Part shown: positions 47,995-59,400 of the stretch, piece after piece
Layout: the number at the start of each line of letters is the position of its first letter
Numbering within the stretch: the first letter of the stretch is position 1
Source of the DNA: Lucinisca nassula
Lineage: Eukaryota > Mollusca > Bivalvia > Lucinida > Lucinidae
Length of the DNA: 64,000 nucleotides
Reading direction: 5' to 3'
NCBI GenBank assembly: GCA_963580285.1
Contig: OY757023.1
Coordinates: 87,445,108 to 87,509,107, forward strand
The notes under the pieces: model-generated
The model's input: the letters and a program-made list of their open reading frames with translations, nothing else
The model's database searches: none
What the model was told of the DNA's origin: nothing
Translations under genes and position numbers: made by a program

Positions 47995-49275
47995 CTCGCC
48001 TTACGAAAGTAACGGGGAGCTATTGCTATACGTCCGGTGTCGGCGGCGTCAGCATCAGCGTCTGCATTGTGTTAAATTTACCTGCAAGCTCTTTTTTGTG
48101 ATGTTTCACAAATTTATTTTCAAATAAAATAAACAGTAGGTAAAAATCAATATTTTACATAATATTTTTCACTTCATTTCCCAGGTTTTTTGGCTTCAAT
48201 TGGACTTTTTGAGAAGTTAATATTTTCCTCTGTATTACCTCCCTTATTTCCCTGTGTTAAAGTTTACCTCCAAGCTTTGTGGTGCAGTTGATAAGGCTTT
48301 GGACTCTGGATCAAGAGGTTGTGAGTTTGAATCCCGGTGGAGGAATGTTTTTTTTTTTCTTTTTAGCTTGTCTGTTTTTTGAAAAAAAAACTTTCGAGCT
48401 ATTGTCATCACTCCGGCGTCTGCGTTGTCGTCCTGCGTCGTCCTGCGTCGTTCCAAAAAAACTTAACCTTGGCTATAACTTAAAAAGTATTAGACCTAGC
48501 CTCATGAAACTTCATACACACACTTATCATCACAAGAGCTACATTTTGACCAAGGACCATAACAACATTGTTGATTTTGGCTGAATTATCTCCCCTTTTT
48601 CAATTTTTTTCTGGAACACATTTTTTGCTCTCATTTTAATACTATTCACAACAGAGCCTTCAAACTTCACATGAATGTTCCTTGGGACAAGACCTTTTCA
48701 GTGATACCACACTTTTTGATCTGTGACCTTGACCTTTGAACTTTGACCTATTTTTCGAAAATTTAACCGAAAACCTTAACCTTGACCATATTTCCAAAAG
48801 TATTTGGCCTACCTTCATGAAACTTCATACACATACTCACCATCACAAGAGCTACATTCCCTACAAGTTTTATAACTCCATCTTGCAATTTGATTGAATT
48901 ATCTCCCCTTTTCTCTCCGTTTTTTTAAATTGTTTTTGTCTCTTATTTCAATACTATTCACAACAGAGCCTTCCAACTTCACATGAATGTTCCTTGGGAC
49001 AAGACCTTTTCAGTCATACCACGCTTTTTGACCTGTGACCTTGACCTTTGAACTTTGACCTATTTTTCGAAAAATTAACCAAAAAACTTAACCTTGACCA
49101 TATTTCCAAAAGTATTTGGCCTACCTTCATGAAACTTCATACACATACTCACCATCACAAGAGCTACATTCCCTACAAGTTTTATAACTCCATCTTGCAA
49201 TTTGATTTGACTTAGAACTTTTGTTTTCTAAAAGAAACTGCAGACGAGCGTTGGCACCCGCTTGCAGTGCTCTTG
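47995..49275 (+). mobile_element. HINE-like element with 330 bp repeats and a tRNA-like insert
   Basis: It starts AGCTCGCCTTACGAAAGTAA. A tRNA-like block (GTGGTGCAGTTGATAAGG, GAGTTTGAATCCC) lies at 48278-48345. Two long units (48480-48860, 48900-49200) share CCTCATGAAACTTCATACAC and TGACCTTGACCTTTGAAC. The end has GCACCCGCTTGCAGTGC and TCTTGTTTC. Confidence 0.65.
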
Positions 49276-49299
49276 TTTCTTTTTCTTTTTAAAAACATA

Positions 49300-50660
49300 G
49301 CGGGTCAGGAGCAACTTCACACAACTGTTGGGTATGATAATATTTCAAGTGACTTGGACTTTCAGGGTCTGGGGATCAAGGTCAAGGTCATTACTTTCAG
49401 GGTCACTGGGTCAAGGTCACTGGCTATTTTTTAGAAAAACATTGCCATTGCTCTTGTGCCTTAATTTATTGATGGATTTTAATATAGCTTATCACAAATG
49501 TTGGGTAAGATAATATCTTGATTATGTTCGACTTTCAGGTTCCGGGGCTGAAGGTCAAGGTCACTGTGGCTATTTTTAGAAAAACTTCGGGATTGCTCTA
49601 GTGCCTACATTTATGGATGGATTTCAATTAAGAAATAATCTCCACGTACCGTGTGTTATCGTGATTAACACACGGTGTTGGAGGGCAGATTGCGAAATAT
49701 TAATTCACGACGGCGAAGCCGGAGTGAATTAATATTCGCATCTGCCCGACAACACCGTGTGTTAATCACGATAACACACCGGGTGCGTGGAAATTATTTC
49801 GATTCTAACATGATGCTAAACTGAAATACAGTAGTAACAAAGCGTTATCTTGGGGACTATTTTGCAGCGGATGTCGACAGAAGGAAATGTTTACATGCAA
49901 CGTCACGATGACGCCAAATTGCACGCACCACGTTGACGACGTGAATTATCGCATATTTGCAAACGCTGACGTTTCCACTGGGTTCAATGGGAAAAACGTT
50001 AACGTCATGTTAGAATACAACTTCACACAAATTTTGGGTATGATGATATCTCGAGCAAGTTCGACTTTCAGGGTCCGGGGCTGAAGGTCAAGGTCACTGT
50101 GGCTATTTTTAGAAAAACTTTGTCATCAATCTTGCGCCTTCATTTATTGATGGATTTTAATATAACTCCACACAAATGTTTGGTATGATGATATTTTGAG
50201 TGACTTTGACTTTCAGGTTCCGGGGTATGATAATATCTTGAGTCAGTTCAATTTTCAGAGTCTGGGGCTCAAGGTCAAGGTCATTGTGGCTATTTTTTGA
50301 AAAACTTTGTGATCGCTCTAGTGCCTACATTTATGGATGGATTTTAATATAACTTCACACAAATGTTTGCTATGCTGATATCTCGAGTGACTGACTTTCA
50401 GGGTCAGGTGCCAAAGGTCAAGGTCACTGTGGCTATTTTTAGAAAAACTTGATCATTGCTCTAGTGTTCACATTTATTGATGGATTTAAAGATAACTTCA
50501 TACAAATGTTGGGTATGATAATATCTTGAGTCAGTTCAATTTTCAGGGTCTGGGGCTCAAGGTCAAGGTCACTGTGGCTTCTTTTAGAAAAACTTTGTAA
50601 TCACTCTTAAGTACCTACATTTATTGATGGATATAATGTAATTTTACACAAATGCTAGGC
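49300..50660 (+). repeat. Tandem array of about 170 bp units
   Basis: About seven units with GGTATGATAATATCTTGAGT, AGGTCAAGGTCACTGTGGCT and TTATTGATGGATTT. It is split at 49630-50018 by a foldback insertion. Confidence 0.75.
49630..50018. mobile_element. Foldback insertion inside the tandem array
   Basis: 49634-49800 folds into a hairpin with arms of about 80 bases (CCGTGTGTTATCGTGATTAA and its complement). 49800-49814 (ATTCTAACATGA) is answered by TCATGTTAGAAT at 50005-50016. The flanking tandem unit resumes at ACTTCACACAAA. Confidence 0.75.
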
Positions 50661-50919
50661 TAAGCTTTTTATAATTTGTGTTACGCGAGTGGATTTGTAT
50701 TGTCTGTGACGCCTTGCTGTTACTTGGAAGTTTGTAGAATTTTTTATTTATCAAATATAGATTTCATTTTTTTTCTTAACAATGGAAAGGCTTGAAAACA
50801 GGATTAGGGGTACTTTTTGGTTCTCTTTCATTTGCTGCAGTCTGTTGGGCTGTTTTACAGAAGAATTTTTTTTGATAACATGCCCGCATCCATCTTAGGC
50901 CCCCAAAGGCAAGCTATGT

Positions 50920-51550
50920 TGTCTTCTGACAACTCTTGTTTCAGTTACATCCCCTTGAGCGTGAAAAAAAATTCCCATAGACTCATAATGGGAGAAAACG
51001 ACGTATCCACTTTTTCCCTGCCATTTCTGATTCGATCTTCATCAAACTTGCAGATAACCAGGAGGGGCTTACAGTCTACGTTGAGTTCAAATTTGGGCTG
51101 CACGGGACAAACAGCTTCTGAGTTACCTGCCCTTGAGCATAAATGTAAGTGAAAAATGGTGTCTCCAGCTTTTCTCAGCCGTTTTTGATTGGATTATTGT
51201 GTAACTTTTGGTAAAGAGGACAAGTATAAAATCTCGAGCAAGTTCGAAGTTGACTTGAATCTGATCAGTGGTTTTCCTGTTACATCTCCTTGAGTGTGAA
51301 AGATTGATACATAGACTTACAATGGGAAAAGACATCTCCAGCTTTTCTCGACCATTTCAAATCAGATCTTCATCAAACTTGCAGATAACCAGGAGGGGTA
51401 TACAGTCTATGTTGAGTGGGCCACGCAGGTCAAATGACTTTTAAGTTACCCGCCCTTGAGCATAAATATTAGCGAAAATGGTGTAATCCAGCTTTCCGCA
51501 ACCATTTTTGATCTGATCTTTTTGTCACTTTTGGTAAACGAGGATAGACT
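50920..51550 (+). repeat. Tandem units shared with 47640-47960
   Basis: GATCTTCATCAAACTTGCAG, CAGATAACCAGGAGGGG and TTACCTGCCCTTGAGCATAA occur about three times with a period of about 190-370 bases. Confidence 0.65.
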
Positions 51551-51599
51551 TACAATGGGAAAACGATGTCACCAACTTTGCTTATTCCACAGCCCTCTA

Positions 51600-51633
51600 G
51601 AACATTCTAGAGAATTCTTAGGGTCTATAAAAG
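51600..51633 (+). promoter_or_regulatory. Heat-shock-element-like repeat next to TATAAAAG
   Basis: GAACATTCTAGAGAATTC at 51600-51617 is a series of alternating GAA/TTC pentamers (third one GAG). TATAAAAG follows at 51626-51633. I see no coding region just downstream; it may be part of a retroelement LTR. Confidence 0.35.
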
Positions 51634-52073
51634 AGCTTGTTTTTTCTCTTTGAGGAAGATTTTGGAGTTTGAAGTTTGGGTTTATAAGAAAAGTTAGTTG
51701 GATTGTTAAAGGATATTATATTTTACATTTCGGACTGTGAATTCTGTGGGATCAAGGAAAATAGATTCATTCAAGGATATTTCATAACAGAGTTAAGTAC
51801 ATTTTTTTACAGGTTAAAGCTACTTTGTATAGAAATTTTGTTAAAGTGGAAGTTCCAGCCTATGGTAAATTTCCATAGGGTTCTGCCCACGCACAGATTT
51901 CCATGATGTCGTGCATAATCAATGCCTGGTAAATATCTGTTCATTATTTAGCTATTTCACTCTCATATCTGTTTTCATTATAAATCTACAACGCTTTGTT
52001 TATTACCACATCTGAAAATAGGGGTACCCCCAAACAAGTGTATAGATACATAACAGCTTATGTTTTGGAGTTA

Positions 52074-53880
52074 TTATACCCCCGACATACGAAGGGGTAT
52101 ATAGTTTTCGTCTTTGCGTCCGTTCGTTAGTTCGTTCGTTCGTTCGTTAGTTAGTTAGTTCGTTCGTACTTCCGTCCGTCCCGCCGTTCGTCAACCTTTA
52201 CGTCAAAGTTTTGCGTTAAACCTTTTTGATAGCTCATATCTCTTTAACCACATGTTAAATTCTCTTCATATTTGGTAAAGGATATCTCTATAGCATTACC
52301 ATTCATATGGAATAACTAAGCCCCTGGGTCAAGCCCCTGGAAGGTCTGTCTGTCTGTCCGTCTGTCTGTTCATCTACTTTTATGTCAAAGTTTTGTGTTA
52401 AACCTTTTTGATTGCTCATATCTCTGTAACCACATGTTAGATTCTCTTCATATTTGGTAAAGGATATCTCTATAGCATTACCTTTCATATGGAATATCCA
52501 AGCCCCTGGGTGGGCTGTCCGTCCGTTTGTCAACTTTTACGTCAAAGTTTTGTGTTAAACCTTTTTGATTGCTAATATCTCTGTCACCACATGTTGGATT
52601 CTCCTCATATTTGGAACAGGATATCTCTATAGCATTACCTTTCATATGGAATATCTAAGCCCCTGGGTCAAGCCCCTGGGTGGGCTGTCCGTCCGTTTGT
52701 CAACTTTTACGTCAAAGTTTTGTGTTAAACCTTTTTGATTGCTCATATCTCTGTCACCACATGTTTGATTCTCTTCATATTTGGTACAGGATATCTCTAT
52801 AGCATTACCTTTCATTTGGAATATCTTAGCTCGCGGGTCAAGCCCCTGGGTGGGCTGTCCACCCGTCAGTCCGTTCATCAATATTTACGTCAATGTTTGT
52901 GTTAAACCTTTTTGATTGCTCATATCTCTGTAACTACATGTTAGATTCTTTTCATATTTGGTAAAGGATATCTCTATAGCATAACCTTTCATATGGAGTA
53001 TCTAAGCCCCTAGGTCAAGCCCCTGGGTGGGCTGTCCGTCAGTTTGTCAACTTTTATGTCGAAGTTTTGTGTTAAACCCTTTTGATTGCTTATATCTCTG
53101 TAACCTAATGTTAGATTCTCTTCATATTTGGTACAGAATATAGCTATAGTATTAACTTTCATATGGAATATCTAAGCTCCTGTGTCAAGCCCCCGGGTGG
53201 GGCTATGGGTCAATAATAAGGACTTACACATTTTGATCACGTCCAAGTTTTGTGTTAACTGTTTAGGTTTAAACAATATTTATTAGAATAATGTCACATG
53301 TATACATCACATAATAGTATATGGTACAGGATTTGATAACTGTTTTCATCATACTCCTTGCATACAAAGTTTATCAAAGGTTATAGTTTTTGTCTTTCCA
53401 TCTGTTCATTATTAGTTACTTTGTTGTTTCTTTATGCTGTGACCCTTGTCAGATTTGTCAGTTTATACATGTATATTGGTCCTTTTGATCTTAGAAACAA
53501 CAGCGACTAGAACTGTTAAATTTTGCATAATATTTTCTCTTGAAATGCAGACTATAATAAATGCAAGTAGTAATAAAAAATGCATTGCTTTAATTCAGCA
53601 AATGTTCTATGACAGCCTATTCTATGTTTGTTGTTTCCAGTTGAAATTGTTACAAATTGCAACAAACTTTGAATTTTTATTATTCAGCAAAGACAAGCAG
53701 TTTCATCTTTGGATATGATAAATTATACTATATTTGTTGAAATGCAATAGTTATTCTCAGTGGACTAAATGGAAAGTTTATATGGAAAGGTTCAATGCTA
53801 CAAACAAATTTTCATTTCCACTAAAAGGGGATGGCACTGGTTGGGGGTATACGTGCCCCACTGGGCACTTTCTCTAGTTT
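52074..53880 (+). mobile_element. HINE/pearl-like element, about seven 160 bp repeats
   Basis: It starts TATACCCCCGACATACG and GGGGTATATAGTTTTCGTC. A TTCG/TTAG microsatellite follows (52125-52170). Units have TTTTGTGTTAAACCTTTTTG and CATTACCTTTCATATGGAAT. After unique sequence (53230-53830) come GGGGGTATACGTGCC, hairpin GTGCCC-CACT-GGGCAC and TTTCTCTAG. Confidence 0.78.
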
Positions 53881-54206
53881 TGTTCTCAGGCATCTTTGTA
53901 GTCATTATTGATTATTTTTGCATCACATTTACTATTGTTCAGGCAACATTCCATAGACAATTCTCAATTTCAGATGGAGGAGACCCCAGATTTCACAACC
54001 ATAAAATCTTTTGGAGTATGTTTGACTTTTGATTTCACACTGTTGCAGTTCTTGTCACCCCATCATTTTAATATGAAAATTGCTCATATCTGTGTAGAAC
54101 ATTTAATCAAACATTCTTGAAAATCTGAGACCGGTAACATACTGCGTTTGAACATTGAATAGTAATGGTCAGTTTTTTTATTTTTTTGCAAACCATTTGT
54201 AGGTAT

Positions 54207-54211
54207 GGTAT

Positions 54212-54287
<76 letters not shown>
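54207..54287. repeat. AT dinucleotide microsatellite
   Basis: About 40 uninterrupted TA units. Confidence 0.95.
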
Positions 54288-54289
<2 letters not shown>

Positions 54290-54449
54290 TTATGGTACCC
54301 TGGAGAACACCTAAATAACACAATTCATTATGAGCTTTCATTAACAATTCAGCCAGGTTTTATTTTAAAAAATATATTTCATTTCATAACAAGCGTTTTT
54401 GCATTTAATGTTACCCTAAAGTCTGCTGAAGCTTATTTTGTTTGTCTTG

Positions 54450-54737
54450 TTTGATTTGAGGTTTAACGTCCCCGTCAACACTGTAAAGGTCATTTTGGAG
54501 ACGTTGCTTCCAATTTTGTGGGACTTTCACCCGACATTGAGATGAAATGACATCTAAAGCCCTGACGCCCAATGAAACCAGTAGGGTTTATAAGCACGGA
54601 CAGTCCGACTCGCACCGCTTTGCCTGGGCAGGCTTAGGTCCTCTAAGTGGTTTACCAGTACTCGTGAGGTCTGTTTCAGTTCTGCGTGGAAGCATCATGC
54701 AGCCCATCTATTTCTTCAAGCCCTGATGGGCGAGGCC
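54450..54737 (-). repeat. SINE-like repeat, family S, near complete
   Basis: GAGGTTTAACGTCCCCGTC to CAAGCCCTGATGGGCGAGG. This is the longest uninterrupted S copy in the window and a good reference for the family. Confidence 0.75.
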
Positions 54738-54739
54738 GA

Positions 54740-57035
54740 TTGCTTAAGTTTATTATGACAAAGTTTGCTAAAATGAAAAGTAAAACGGATGGTTCTGTAA
54801 ACCAGACAGTTTAGCTTGATTCTCTGTTAAGTATGTATTGAACTGATGCAGTTTACTTAAAAAGTTTGAAAAGTCTGATTGTTATATCGAAATGGCACTG
54901 ATTGCCTGTATGTCCAAGAGTAATGATGTTTATATTATGGCTGAGCCAGGTATATCATAATACCACAGACAATATTTTCTGATCTTTTGGCCCATTGTAT
55001 ACACAGATTACTGTAGCGAAAATGGAAACACTGTGGTTTTGGCTCTTTTGTCACTCTGATAATGCCCCCTCAAAATCTGAACTAAAGCACAATCTACTTT
55101 AATCGCAACAAATGTCGCCTGCTGTGCAAATAGTGTAAGGAAGTTATATTTTTAATATGAACAAATAGGATCCAGAAAACAACCAGTTATTTTTGAGTAA
55201 CATAAATTATTATAATAGAGAAGACTGTTCTGTTCAACTTTCAACTCATTTTAGAGGAAGGAAAGAGCAAACAATATATCTGCTATAAGTACTATAGAAA
55301 AATATAAAGCCAACTGCAGATTTTTGTTCAGCAAATATGCTAGTAGTACAGCTAACAGCTGATTCATGCCAGTTGTAAAACTGATAGATACAGAGCTAGA
55401 AAACTTAACATAGATGGCAAGTACAGCAAACATATCACTAAATATGCGAATGCTATTACAAAATCTAAATAGAATATCAGCTGTCAAATAATTAGTTACA
55501 GCAACTTGCCTTCCAGCTATTTCATTTTGGGAAGTTTATGCCAAATGCCAATTTTACAACTATTTCCAGTGTGACCAACTCTGCATTTATTTTGAAGACT
55601 AAAACATTGTAGCTTACACTTTTGCAGATGTTATAATGAACCTAGAAAAAAATGCAGAACATGATTTTCATGATCTTACAAAGTCTCGGGTGGGGGAGCG
55701 GAATGTGAGGTTCTTTGACCAAGTGATGAAAGAAAAAATATATCAAATACATGGACCAATCAATAATAAGAACAAATCAGAAAATTAGTCTGTCCCTTCA
55801 CAGTTGGCAAATTATTGACTGCTGTTTTATTTTAAAGAAGAAAATGACAATAACAAACATAATTAAAGAACTATAGGATTATGAAAGTAATTTATTAAGC
55901 AAATTCAATACGGCATTGTGTATTACTGACACCAAGTGTCTTTGTATTGCTGGGTTTAATACCAAGTAATGCTTATTATCCGCGGACGCCTGATTACACT
56001 CTTCTGGAGTCCATGTCTGTTGATCTGAACATTGATATTTGCCATTTTGTCTATGGACTAATGATTTTGGATTTACGCTTTGGTACTACGACCTAAACTA
56101 CTTTAAAATGTACAAGAAGACCAAATAAAATAGGGTAAAAAGATCCACCTTGACTTATTCTTATTGTGTCATGTTGTAATTTTTTCAGCATTATCATTTT
56201 TGCAATACTGTCAACACTAACATACATCATGAACATTGCATGAATGCATTTTTTTTTCTCTTTAAAGTGTTTGTATAGAACTTGTATACATTGCTAATGT
56301 ATGTTTTCATTTACATTTTAAAAGCCAAACTAAAAATCCTGTCTGTAATAGTGTCTTTTTTGTGTGGTGGGGGGGGGGGGTAGTGTGTGTGTGTGTCGGG
56401 GTGAGTTTTTATTACATAAATGCCTATGCTTAGCTTTGTATGATAAGGTGGCTCTATATGTTCATAAAAATGCAATAAAAATACGTTTTCAGGAAATCTT
56501 GTCCCCTGTTATTGCAGCTGATTTTAGCACAAAAATAGACCTGAACCCATATCTAGTATTCAAAAACAATGTTACCGGTTTCTGATTTTTTTTTAATTTG
56601 TTAACTCTATAGAGGATATATGTGGCCTATTTTATATGCAATATCTTGGGGTGACAAGATCAGTAACACATCGAATTCTTATGATGAACATTTTATCTTT
56701 TACAAATTTTCATGAAAAAAAGAAAAAAAAAATGTAAATAAATTTATCAGGAAAATTAATAGACATAGACACATTTACATTGTTTGAGTTCTGTTGCCAA
56801 TCAATGCGACAAAATTTGAAAATAATCACACCTATTGATTTAAGACCGAAAAGTTTACAGGTGTGTATGACCTCTGCAGGGGATTACATCAGGGACCTCT
56901 CCTGAGACCTATAGTAATTTATCAAATGAAACAAAGTTATATATATAGTTTATAGACCTCAAGTAAACAACAACTGAAGTTTCAAGAACATTTGTGCGTG
57001 GGCAGATTTGGAACTCCCCCTCAGCCTACCCAGGA
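54740..57035. other. AT-rich sequence without recognisable gene or repeat
   Basis: Only short chance frames are present, such as a hydrophobic 78-codon frame on the minus strand at 55251-55487. A G-run with GT repeat lies at 56365-56405. This is the longest stretch free of the repeat families described here. Confidence 0.6.
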
Positions 57036-57039
57036 GTTG

Positions 57040-57905
57040 TTTAATCTAGCAAAAAGGACAGATTTGCTAGAAAATGCTTCCCATTATGGGGTCACTGCTG
57101 TCAAAACAAGCATGAAAGAGGTAGATAAGCATTTTTTTGCATATTGAAAAAGTTGCAGAAAATCTAAAATGGCCAAAAGAGCATTGGACCTTACTTTTGC
57201 AAAGTGTTGTTGTAGGAAAGGCTCGAGATATTTACACTAAGCTGACTGTCGAGCAAAGCTCAGACTGATTTGGTTAAGGAGCTTATTCTCAAAGCATATG
57301 AGTTGGTCCCTGAGGCTTACAGGCAGAAATTTAGGAATTGTAAAGAAGAAATTTCCCAGATGTAGAATTTGCTCGAACCAAAGAACAGTTATTTGAAAGG
57401 TGGTGTTCTTCTAAAAAAGTAGGCTCTGATCATGACAAACTCAGACAGCTTGTCCTTGTTGAAGAGTTCAAACGGTGCATAAATTCAGACATTAAGTCTT
57501 TTCTCCATGAGAGACAGGTTGAAACTTTAGAGGAAGCTTCTCGTTTGGCAGATGATTATGCTTTGACTCATAAAGTCTCATTTGTGAACAGGCCTTATCC
57601 TAGGAAACCTTATAATCCACAGACAGGTCCAAGATTCTATCCGAGTAATCCATCTGGCAGTTATAGCCATACATCTAGTACTATGCCCAAACTTTCTGGT
57701 GAAAATAAAAGCCAGAATCCTTCCAAACCTTCTGGTGAAAATAGAAGCCAGAAATCTTCCAAACCTTCTGGTGAAAACAAAGACCAGAATCCCTTATCTC
57801 AATCTCAAGTAGTTTGTAATTATTATAAAAATACAGGTCATTTGATCTCTGAATGTCTAAAATTAAAGCAAAGAAAAGAAAGAGAAAGACAAGATGGAGA
57901 AATAG
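57040..57905 (+). pseudogene. Decayed Ty3/gypsy-type retrotransposon gag (SCAN-like region and zinc knuckle)
   Basis: Fragments in several frames resemble the SCAN-like Gag of invertebrate and fish Ty3/gypsy elements. KARDIYTKLTVEQSSD lies near 57215-57262, FARTKEQLFERWCSSKKVG near 57364-57425, and LADDYALTHKVSFVN near 57545-57590. A Lys/Ser/Pro-rich linker holds three copies of a KPSGEN-type repeat and leads to one CCHC-like knuckle near 57813. In the knuckle the second Cys position is Tyr. Frames change at least twice upstream of 57545 and there is a stop near 57363. No protease or RT follows; the sequence changes abruptly to a SINE-like repeat at about 57910. This is a dead fragment. Confidence 0.75.
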
Positions 57906-57909
57906 ATTA

Positions 57910-58110
57910 GGTGCATATTACTTCCACGCAGATCTGAACCAATCGCACATGAGTACTACTGGGAGGTTCTTAGCCTGCCACGGAAAAGTGGTGCAAGTCT
58001 TGCTTCGAACCCGAAAGGGTTTACCCTGTCCTTGTGTGGATCAGTTCTGTGTAGAAGCAACATGCAACCCAATCTATGTCTTCAAGCCCTGTGGGCAAGG
58101 ACCATTAGCA
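57910..58110. repeat. Rearranged family S copy
   Basis: 57910-58000 reads in one direction (TTCCACGCAGATCTGAACC) and 58020-58110 in the other (GTGTAGAAGCAACATGCAAC), so two partial copies meet head to head. Confidence 0.55.
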
Positions 58111-58149
58111 TGTGTTGCCAGAAATTACAATTTAATTTATTACACAAGT

Positions 58150-58340
58150 CATCTTTGCAAACAGTGTAGATCCAGATCAGATGGCTTCTGAAGAAGACAT
58201 CTGATCAGGATCTACACTGACATTCAGTTTATGAATTTGTAGGTATAAATTTATCCAAGTAGCCTGATTGGCTCAAAGTAAAAAATGAGTGTAAAATGGG
58301 TGTGGCTACACTGAATATTCAGCAGGACATGGGTTAATCC
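58150..58340. mobile_element. AAACAGTGTAGATC hairpin element
   Basis: AACAGTGTAGATCCAGATCA with an AGATGGCTTCTGAAGAAG tip, and the right flank AGCCTGATTGGCTCAAAGT also found at 33240-33260. Confidence 0.65.
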
Positions 58341-58389
58341 CGGAGTTTTTTTGCTGAATCTAGCACATAAATATTTACCTTTTGTTTTT

Positions 58390-58665
58390 TTATTTTTAGT
58401 TTAATGACTCAACCAACACTATTTAGGTTATGTGGAGCATGTCAATGAACTATCCATGCTTTTCCTGGACAGGCTAATTTATTGCACTTTTTGGCCAAAA
58501 ATAGACAACTACCCTGGTTGAATCAGCAGAAGGGAGAGAATGTTTTTAAAGTAATTTCATGATCAATCTCCACGAAAAGTTATGCTGACACTCACAGGTC
58601 TCGAATCTTGGTCCTCTGTACACAAGTCGAATGCGCGCCTGACTGAACTGCAGAGGCCGGCCAGT
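58390..58665 (-). repeat. SINE-like repeat, family U, with tRNA-like head
   Basis: TGGTTGAATCAGCAGAAGGG matches the U body. The minus-strand end at 58600-58665 reads GGCCTCTGCAGTTCAGTC. Confidence 0.55.
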
Positions 58666-59201
58666 TACTTGTTGCAGTAATGATTAAAATACACCCGGGT
58701 ATCACCCCACTTTGGGTTCAACACACACTTGTCGCCAGGGATTACAGAAGAAGATAAGTCCAATGTTTTGCTGTTACATTGTAGGTTATCTGTGGCATTT
58801 TTGGTGTGTAAATATCTATATAGAGACTATAATAACAAAAGCAAGCCAATAATTTCACACTTCAACAAGGGGTGGGGTGCAAATTTTTCCACTTTTCATA
58901 AACAATGAATGAGCAGGAATTATCTTGGCTTTCTGGCTCATTCTATTGAAAGTATTTGGCCCTATTGCGGGTTGTAAAGATGACAAAACAGTTGTCAGCC
59001 CCCACTGTCTCAACCAGTGCCCTCCCGCAACCCCCCCCCCCCCCGATTTTTTTATTTACTTCTTCCTTTCCTTACGTTATTTTCGGCTATCAAAATACGA
59101 AACGGAACCTTACTAATATTGGGCTAATCAGTAGTAAAGTGGACGAACTTATTTTTTCCTCGTCATGCATTTTTTTTTGTTTATTATTCTCGCTAACTTA
59201 C

Positions 59202-59400
59202 CAGTCTGTGTTGCCGAGCCTATCGCTCAGCTGGCCCTCCAAATCTGACTCGCTAGATGTGTCCGATTCGGAATCTTCCGAGTAATCGGGCGCAGATTCT
59301 CTTCTTGGTTCAAACTGATACGGCTGTACCGGCCTGATTGACCCAGCTAAAACAGAATCACCGTCATTCTCCTCTCTCTAAGATTTGCACTGTCCGCCAT
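59202..59400 (-). CDS. Possible first exon of a P2X7-C-terminal-domain-like gene (minus strand)
   Basis: On the minus strand an ATG at 59400 opens MADSANLRE. Two frames away, after an AGAGAGAG run near 59360, the sequence reads SIRPVQPYQFEPRRESAPDY followed by an acidic Ser/Asp/Glu-rich stretch and GQLSDRLGNTDW. It then meets a good splice donor (GTAAGT at 59201-59196). Acidic N-termini with PYQFEP and a final G-N-W before the first intron are what I recall from invertebrate 'P2X purinoceptor 7-like' proteins. Those share only the cytoplasmic P2X7 domain and occur in many copies. The ATG and the conserved part are in different frames, which suggests a 2-base slip in the AG run, another start, or a pseudogene. 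I found no later exons to the left. Confidence 0.4.

Noticed and set aside
48278..48345. tRNA gene (GTGGTGCAGTTGATAAGG)
   Set aside because: A tRNA-like block inside a repeat element; the aminoacyl stem is not convincing and it runs into a T-rich stretch.
54084..54347. Coding frame rich in Ile-Tyr
   Set aside because: It is a translation of the TA microsatellite.
55251..55487. Small hydrophobic membrane protein on the minus strand
   Set aside because: AT-rich chance frame, no homology recognised, no splice or promoter context.
57545..57910. Host zinc-finger gene
   Set aside because: The linker and single knuckle match retrotransposon Gag, the upstream frame is broken, and the knuckle lacks one Cys.
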